Assembly (NCBI RefSeq): GCF_004000275.1 | Contig: NZ_RCIP01000005.1 | Coordinates: forward strand, 62,440 to 126,439 | DNA: 64,000 nt | Reading direction: 5' to 3' | From: Saccharospirillum alexandrii | Lineage (GTDB): Bacteria > Pseudomonadota > Gammaproteobacteria > Pseudomonadales > Natronospirillaceae | In this document: positions 58,770-64,000 of the stretch, one piece after another | How the letters are laid out: every line of letters begins with the position of its first letter | Position numbering within the stretch: position 1 is the stretch's first letter | Notes under the pieces: model-generated | Database searches by the model: none | What the model was told of the DNA's origin: nothing | Seen by the model: the letters and a program-made list of their open reading frames with translations, nothing else | Translations under genes and position numbers: made by a program

Positions 58770-59306
58770 ATGGCCGACATGACTCCGATTCAGCTACTGC
58801 GGGACATCGCGCTGCGCTGTCGTACCCAGGCCGCAGGCCTGCCCGAGCAGCAGGAAGTGCGGGAAACCTGGAGCGGCATCGGGTTTCGACTGGGTGATCA
58901 CTACTTCGTCGCGGCTATGGATGAAATTACCGAAATCCTGAATGTCCCTTCAGTAACCCGCCTGCCAAACGTCAAACCTTGGGTTCAGGGCGTATCCAAT
59001 GTCCGCGGCCGACTGATCCCGGTGATTGACCTGGACCTATTTTTCGAGACGCCCAGCCAGGAATCCATGCGTAACCGTCGGATCCTGGTGATCGAGCAAC
59101 ATGACCAGATCGACGGTCTGATTGTGGATTCGGTAGAAGGCATGCAGTACTTTCCGGTGGATGATTTTTCCGGCGATGTCCCGTCATTACCCGAGACAAT
59201 AAAACCCTTTGTGCGGGGCCACTACGTCCGCGACAGCCAGATCTGGACAGTGATCAGCATGGAGGATCTTTATGAACACGACGTTTTTCAGGAAGTGGCG
59301 GTCTGA
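58770..59306 (+). CDS. pilI: chemotaxis adaptor PilI (CheW-like)
   Basis: A 178-aa CheW-domain scaffold (FRLGDHYFVAAMDEITEILN; GVSNVRGRLIPVIDLDLFF; FVRGHYVRDSQIWTVISMED) that links the PilJ receptor to the ChpA kinase. The frame opens at 58620 inside pilH; ATG 58770 is the first start after the pilH stop (a second ATG at 58779 is possible). The ribosome site is weak, so coupling to pilH, 10 bp upstream, is likely. Confidence 0.92.
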   Translation: MADMTPIQLLRDIALRCRTQAAGLPEQQEVRETWSGIGFRLGDHYFVAAMDEITEILNVPSVTRLPNVKPWVQGVSNVRGRLIPVIDLDLFFETPSQESMRNRRILVIEQHDQIDGLIVDSVEGMQYFPVDDFSGDVPSLPETIKPFVRGHYVRDSQIWTVISMEDLYEHDVFQEVAV

Positions 59307-59384
59307 CCGTCACCGGGTGTACGGATGCTGCCAGCGCGATTCAGGCCGCACGCCCCGGGGAAAGTTGGGCTGGAAGGGGGTCGC

Positions 59385-59531
59385 TTGAGCACCGTTCCGC
59401 AAGCCTGTACTTACGATACATGCAGTTACGAAGCATCATGTAATTACGAAACTGATAATTACACGACTCACAATCAGAACGATTTTATTTCAGAAGCACA
59501 GCCTGAGGCCGAACTGGAGTTCGAACGATGA
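59385..59531 (+). CDS. possible 48-aa protein overlapping the pilJ start
   Basis: An open frame from TTG 59385, with AAGGGGG just before it, ends in TGA overlapping the pilJ ATG (ATGA). The predicted protein is short, acidic and rich in Tyr, Thr, Asn and Cys with a repeated TYDTCSYEASCNYETDNYTT pattern. No family recognised. A frame from 59325 also exists. The coupling-type overlap favours translation, but the composition and weak start argue against; it may only be a leader that brings ribosomes to pilJ. Confidence 0.35.
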   Translation: MSTVPQACTYDTCSYEASCNYETDNYTTHNQNDFISEAQPEAELEFER

Positions 59532-61618
59532 AACAAAGAGCCGGAAATTTACTAACCATCCTGGGCACCAACCGCCTGCTCAGTATTCTGCTGGCCGCGC
59601 TGCTGGTCGTGGTACTGGGCCTTTTTGCCGTGGTGTACCAGAATTTCAGATTGGGCGCCTTCGACCAGGAGTTGCTCGAGCACGCAGGTGAGATGCGAGT
59701 ACTGTCGCAGGAAATCGCGAAGAACTCCTCGGAAGCTTCAGGCGGTCAGGAGCAGGCCTTTGGGCTGCTGCAGCGTTCACGTGCCGAATTCGAGGTGCGT
59801 TTTAACTATGTGCAACAGGGCAATTCCATTACCGGTACACCGGCTCTGGCACAGCACGCTCCGCAAGTCGATATCAGCAGTCTTTCGCGTATCTGGAGTC
59901 GTGTGAGCCAGAATTCGGATTTGATCGTTGAATCCCAGGAAACCATTCTTGATTTGCACGAAACCGCCAACACCCTGTCCGAGCGGATTCCCGAGTTGCA
60001 GGTTGAATACGACGAAGTCGTTGAAATTTTGCTGGAAACCGATGCCGGTGCGGGCCAGGTTGCCGTAGCCCAGCGTCAGGCCTGGCTGGCTGAACGGATT
60101 GTCCGGTCGATTAACCGGGTTCTGGTGGGTGGTGAAGGTGCTGTGATGGCGGCCGACTCCTTCGAACGCGACGCGGCACTGTTCCAGCGCGTTCTGGACG
60201 GCATGCTGAACGGTAACGCCAACCTCGATATTGAGCGTGTAGACGACATTGAAGCGCGTGAAGCGCTGGATGAAATTGCCAATCTGTTCCAGATCGTATC
60301 CGGCTCGGTCACACAGATCATGGCAACGTCTCCCGAGTTGTTCCAGGTGCGTGAAGCAGCCTCCAACATTTTCACCGACTCTCAGGTATTGCTTGAGCAG
60401 GCGTCTACCCTGGCTGGCCAGATTCAACAATCGGCCGATACCCGGCCACTCAGCAACGCCCTGGTGATTTACGCCCTGGGTGCGCTGGCACTGGTGCTGA
60501 TTGCCATTGCGGTATTCGTGGTAATTCGCGATACGCAGAAAGACTTGCGTGAAACCGCCGAAACCAATGAGCAAAACCAGAACGCCATTTTGCGACTGCT
60601 GGATGAGCTGGCCGACCTTGCTGACGGTGACCTGACCACACAGGCGACGGTAACCGAAGACTTTACGGGCGCCATTGCCGACTCCATTAACTTCGCGATC
60701 GACCAGATGCGTCAGTTGGTATCGGCCATTAACTCGACGGCGGTTCAGGTATCGTCGGCCGCCCAGGAAACGCAGGCTACGGCCATGCACCTGGCTGAAG
60801 CCTCCGAGCACCAGGCGCAGGAAATTGCCGGTGCCTCGGCGGCGGTGAACGAAATGGCGGTGTCCATTGACCAGGTATCTGCCAACGCTGCTGAATCAGC
60901 CGCGGTGGCCGAGCGGTCGGTTGCGATCGCCAAGAAAGGTGCCGACGTGGTGCAATCGACCATCAACGGCATGGATAACATTCGTGAACAGATTCAGGAA
61001 ACGTCGAAGCGTATTAAACGACTCGGTGAATCCTCGCAGGAAATTGGTGACATCGTATCGCTGATTAACGACATTGCCGACCAAACCAACATTCTGGCTT
61101 TGAACGCCGCCATTCAGGCCTCCATGGCCGGTGATGCGGGTCGGGGCTTTGCGGTGGTAGCGGACGAAGTACAGCGCCTTGCAGAACGGTCCTCAGCGGC
61201 AACGAAACAGATTGAGGCGCTGGTAAAAACCATTCAGAACGACACCAACGAAGCCGTTATCTCGATGGAGCAAACGGTGGCCGAGGTGGTCCGGGGCGCG
61301 CGCCTGGCACAGGATGCGGGTGTTGCCCTGGAAGAAATCGAATCGGTATCGAAGAACCTGGCCGACCTGATTCAGAACATTTCCAACGCGGCCCGTCAGC
61401 AGGCTTCATCAGCTGGTCACATTTCCAATACGATGAATGTTATTCAGGAAATTACCTCACAAACCTCAGCCGGTACCACTGCAACGGCGAAGTCGATTGG
61501 TAACCTTGCTCAGCTCGCGAACGACCTGCGCTCCTCGGTGGCCGGTTTCAAACTGCCGGACAGCGACGACGATCTGGACATGCTGGGTGCCCCGGAACTG
61601 GACGATGAGGTCGCTTAA
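59528..61618 (+). CDS. pilJ: type IV pilus chemoreceptor PilJ
   Basis: A 696-aa receptor of the Chp system. Membrane helix at about 15-37, a periplasmic helical sensor with PilJ-type repeats (about 40-300), a second helix (about 312-332), HAMP and the signalling hairpin with the PilJ-type tip QTNILALNAAIQASMAGDAG, then [18 protein letters not shown]. The Gln-Ala-Ser-Met variant of the tip is that of PilJ rather than of E. coli receptors. It senses pilus contact or phosphatidylethanolamine-type cues in Pseudomonas. It overlaps the small ORF before it by 4 bases. Confidence 0.95.
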   Translation: MKQRAGNLLTILGTNRLLSILLAALLVVVLGLFAVVYQNFRLGAFDQELLEHAGEMRVLSQEIAKNSSEASGGQEQAFGLLQRSRAEFEVRFNYVQQGNSITGTPALAQHAPQVDISSLSRIWSRVSQNSDLIVESQETILDLHETANTLSERIPELQVEYDEVVEILLETDAGAGQVAVAQRQAWLAERIVRSINRVLVGGEGAVMAADSFERDAALFQRVLDGMLNGNANLDIERVDDIEAREALDEIANLFQIVSGSVTQIMATSPELFQVREAASNIFTDSQVLLEQASTLAGQIQQSADTRPLSNALVIYALGALALVLIAIAVFVVIRDTQKDLRETAETNEQNQNAILRLLDELADLADGDLTTQATVTEDFTGAIADSINFAIDQMRQLVSAINSTAVQVSSAAQETQATAMHLAEASEHQAQEIAGASAAVNEMAVSIDQVSANAAESAAVAERSVAIAKKGADVVQSTINGMDNIREQIQETSKRIKRLGESSQEIGDIVSLINDIADQTNILALNAAIQASMAGDAGRGFAVVADEVQRLAERSSAATKQIEALVKTIQNDTNEAVISMEQTVAEVVRGARLAQDAGVALEEIESVSKNLADLIQNISNAARQQASSAGHISNTMNVIQEITSQTSAGTTATAKSIGNLAQLANDLRSSVAGFKLPDSDDDLDMLGAPELDDEVA

Positions 61619-61712
61619 CGGCGGCCAAATCGGGTTCCCAGGGGCATCGGGACGCGTGGCTGTGTTTATGGCCATGCAGCGATGCACCGCTGATTGTGAA
61701 TGAGGCTGTAAC

Positions 61713-62567
61713 GTGGTGACCCAGAGCGCGTCCGTACATCAGGCTCCTGAATTAAGTGACCGTGCCTTCTTCACCTGGCAGGAGTTGCTTGAGGAGCGTC
61801 TCGGGTTGCAGTTGTCGGAACAACGACGCAGCTTTCTGAAGACCAGTCTGGCTATTCGCATGCGTGAGCTGGGGTTCACTGATTATCTGGATTACTACCG
61901 CTATATTCGCAGTGGTGATGCCGGGCTGATTGAATGGAATTGCCTGATCGACCGGGTAACGGTTCAGGAAACCCGTTTCTTCAGAGACCCGGCGGCGTTC
62001 GCATTGGCCCGTGATTTTCTGACGCGTCGCGTCCATGAAGTCACCCGGCCGCTGAGTATCTGGAGTGTTGGTTGTTCCACCGGTGAGGAAACCTACAGCC
62101 TGGCGATGATGACAGCCGATCTGTTGCGGCGTGAATGTGATCAGATCCGGCATTTTGGCGTGACCGGAACCGATGTGTCCTCCCGGGCCCTGGAAACAGC
62201 CCGTCAGGGTGTGTACCCGGCCCGGCGGGTTGAAATGTTGGATAAGCGCCTGATCGAGCGGTTTTTTTCGCCTCAGGTAGGGCAATACCGGGTGGCGCCA
62301 GCGTTGCAGGAAAGGGTGTGCTTTACGCGCCTGAATGTACTGGAGCTGTCTCGCTCACCAATGAAAGAGCTGGACCTGATTTATTGCCAGAATATGCTGA
62401 TTTATTTTCGCAAGTGGCGCCGCAAGGAAATCGTGTCTGAACTGGCCAAACGACTGGCCAAAGGCGGCATGCTGGTGCTGGGCCTGGGTGAAGTTGTGGA
62501 CTGGAAGATGCCTGAACTGACGCGCGTACCCGGTGAACGGGCGTTGGCCTACTTGAAACACAAATGA
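61713..62567 (+). CDS. pilK: CheR-type methyltransferase PilK
   Basis: A 284-aa SAM-dependent methyltransferase: N-terminal helical CheR domain (FFTWQELLEERLGLQLSEQR), WSVGCSTGEETYSLAMM as the SAM loop, VTGTDVSSRALETARQGVYP and LDLIYCQNMLIYF. It should methylate glutamates of PilJ. It starts with GTG (two GTGs in tandem) after a GAGG site. The 94-bp spacer from pilJ has no clear hairpin, so it is probably in the operon. Confidence 0.93.
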   Translation: MVTQSASVHQAPELSDRAFFTWQELLEERLGLQLSEQRRSFLKTSLAIRMRELGFTDYLDYYRYIRSGDAGLIEWNCLIDRVTVQETRFFRDPAAFALARDFLTRRVHEVTRPLSIWSVGCSTGEETYSLAMMTADLLRRECDQIRHFGVTGTDVSSRALETARQGVYPARRVEMLDKRLIERFFSPQVGQYRVAPALQERVCFTRLNVLELSRSPMKELDLIYCQNMLIYFRKWRRKEIVSELAKRLAKGGMLVLGLGEVVDWKMPELTRVPGERALAYLKHK

Positions 62568-62585
62568 ATACAAAGGGGTACAGGC

Positions 62586-64000
62586 ATGGCAGAACGCCGT
62601 GATTATGTTGCACTGGAATGGGTCAAGGGAGAGATCTTCGATACGCTGAAACAGGCGCGTCAAGCCCTGGAAGCGTTCGTTGATACGCCCGAAGATACCA
62701 CTCGTCTTCAGTTTAGCCTGGCCTACATCCATCAGGTAAACGGCACCTTGCAGATGGTCGAATTCTTCGGTGCAGCCTTGCTGGCCGAAGAAATGGAGCG
62801 TCTGAATCAGTCGATTGTGGACGGTGATATCCCACCCAGCCAGGATAACCTGGCATTGCTGATGCAAGCCATTCTGCAATTGCCGAATTATCTCGAGAAA
62901 CTCAAGCGCGGCCAGAGTGATCTGCCCGTGGTCATTTTGCCGTTGCTGAATGATTTGCGTGCGGCACGAGGCGAGCCCTTACTCTCGGAAACGGCTCTGT
63001 TTACGCCGGATCTGTCCGCCTCACGCCGCTTTGTTGGTGAGCCGGATACTCAGAGCATTGGCCAGTCGAGTGTGGTTCAACTGCTGCGTAAATTGCGCCA
63101 GATGTACCAGCTGGCATTGCTCGGGTGGTTGCGCAACGAGGATGCTGACAACAACCTTGAATACCTGGGTAAGTCGGTTCATCGGCTGGTCGGTTTAACC
63201 GAGCGCACTCCCATGGGCGCGTTGTGGCAAGTGGCGGACGCCTTTATTGCCGCGATGAAAGCCGGGCGTATTGAACGGTCTGCGGCCATTACTCTCATTT
63301 TGCGGCATCTCGACGGTGCCATGAAGCGATTGCTTGCCGACCCCAGTGGTGTGGCCGGGCAATACCCGCATGAAGATCAGCTTAAAAACCTGCTGTATTA
63401 CCTGGCCAAGATAGACGCCACGGGTCTCAGCCGGGTGCAACATATACAGGACAGCTATCACCTCAGTCAGGCTTTACCCAACGAAGCGGAAATTGAAACG
63501 CAACGCCAACGTCTGTCAGGGCCCGATCGTGAAACGGTGGGCAGTGTGGTTTCGGCCCTGCTTGAAGAGCTGGCAAGGCTGAAAGATTCACTGGATCTGA
63601 TGGTGCGCACCCGGGTTACCGAGTCGCGTCGTTTGTCCGAGCTGGAGCCCGGCATCAAGCAAATGGCCGATACCATGGCGGTATTGGGCCTAGGCAATCC
63701 GCGTCGGGTGTTGAATGAACAGCTTGACCTGATCAAATCCACGCAGCAGGACCCTGAGCTGAAAGACGACGGTGTGCTGATGGACATCGCCGGAGCACTG
63801 CTTTACGTAGAAGCCAGCCTGTCCGGCATTGCCAGTGACGCCAGTTTTGAGCGCGACGAATACGATGACGGCCTCGATGGTGCTCAGGAGGCGGTAGTTC
63901 GCGAAGCGCGCAATGGCCTGGAGCAGGTTAAAGACGCCATTGTCGAATTCATCGGGTCGCACTGGGATCACAGCAAGCTGGAAGCGGTACCTCGGGAATT
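62586..64000 (+). CDS. chpA: hybrid chemotaxis kinase ChpA/PilL, N-terminal part
   Basis: An open frame of 471 codons without a stop, running off the right edge. It starts MAERRDYVALEWVKGEIFDT and continues as a long helical region with two Hpt-like modules (for example LQFSLAYIHQVNGTLQMVEF and YLGKSVHRLVGLTE). This is the N-terminal part of ChpA/PilL, a very large hybrid kinase (over 2,000 aa in Pseudomonas) with several phosphotransfer domains, a CheA core and a receiver, none of which is reached here. The position after pilK is standard. ATG 62586 follows an AAAGGGGTA-type ribosome site. Confidence 0.92.
   Translation, partial: MAERRDYVALEWVKGEIFDTLKQARQALEAFVDTPEDTTRLQFSLAYIHQVNGTLQMVEFFGAALLAEEMERLNQSIVDGDIPPSQDNLALLMQAILQLPNYLEKLKRGQSDLPVVILPLLNDLRAARGEPLLSETALFTPDLSASRRFVGEPDTQSIGQSSVVQLLRKLRQMYQLALLGWLRNEDADNNLEYLGKSVHRLVGLTERTPMGALWQVADAFIAAMKAGRIERSAAITLILRHLDGAMKRLLADPSGVAGQYPHEDQLKNLLYYLAKIDATGLSRVQHIQDSYHLSQALPNEAEIETQRQRLSGPDRETVGSVVSALLEELARLKDSLDLMVRTRVTESRRLSELEPGIKQMADTMAVLGLGNPRRVLNEQLDLIKSTQQDPELKDDGVLMDIAGALLYVEASLSGIASDASFERDEYDDGLDGAQEAVVREARNGLEQVKDAIVEFIGSHWDHSKLEAVPRE

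Overview
The window reads as a chromosome segment of a marine, motile, aerobic gammaproteobacterium. The gene content (type IV pilus chemotaxis cluster, choline sulfate use, thiC-thiDE-thiSGH, trpGDC, PpnN, OxyR next to RecG, gshB-tonB-ruvX) fits the Oceanospirillales / Saccharospirillaceae neighbourhood. That placement is an inference from gene content and protein style; no rRNA or other marker gene is present. There is no tRNA, rRNA, CRISPR array, phage gene or intact transposase in view.

Layout. 1-3.8 kb: start of a YghU-type glutathione transferase (cut by the window edge), a UPF0303 protein, a GNAT acetyltransferase and a large S49 (SppA-type) peptidase with an extra N-terminal beta-rich domain. 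3.8-11.3 kb: the accessory region. It holds low-GC, leftward-reading single genes, two clear integron attC sites (9568-9666 and 10840-10899), a decayed cassette gene with three in-frame stops (10894-11238), a SIR2-domain gene, an NYN-LOTUS gene, several families of short direct and inverted repeats, and a partial second copy of the end of the S49 peptidase gene. It looks like an integrase-less attC cluster (CALIN) that has been invaded and partly duplicated. 11.3-11.9 kb is gene-free and structured. 11.9-22.3 kb: katG, a lysophospholipid acyltransferase, a YjfB-family protein, a CLCA_X-type putative metalloprotein that seems to start with ATT, trpG-trpD-trpC plus an overlapping tiny membrane protein, DeaD helicase and a LysR regulator. 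22.4-25.4 kb: choline sulfatase and a choline-type binding protein. 25.5-38.5 kb: HDOD protein, recG/oxyR (overlapping), an SDR, a membrane diguanylate cyclase, ppnN, thrB and polA, the last with a degenerate proofreading domain.

38.6-49.3 kb: the 5-oxoprolinase genes pxpABC, a chemoreceptor, then a TPP riboswitch followed by thiC, a thiD-thiE fusion, thiS, thiG and thiH. 49.4-51.3 kb: a three-gene signalling unit (response regulator, CheC-type phosphatase, PAS-GGDEF cyclase). 51.3-57.5 kb: a tightly overlapping leftward operon gshB-tonB-ruvX-FAN1 nuclease-Fe/S helicase. 57.9-64.0 kb: the Pil-Chp chemosensory cluster pilG-pilH-pilI-(small ORF)-pilJ-pilK-chpA, the last running off the right edge.

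The most novel material is the 3.7-11.6 kb region: an integron-type cassette cluster without an integrase, carrying a likely NAD-acting SIR2 effector and an NYN-LOTUS RNA-binding protein, both domain types known from defence or RNA-silencing settings. Its distal flank, the S49 gene tail, occurs twice and brackets a 4-kb block.
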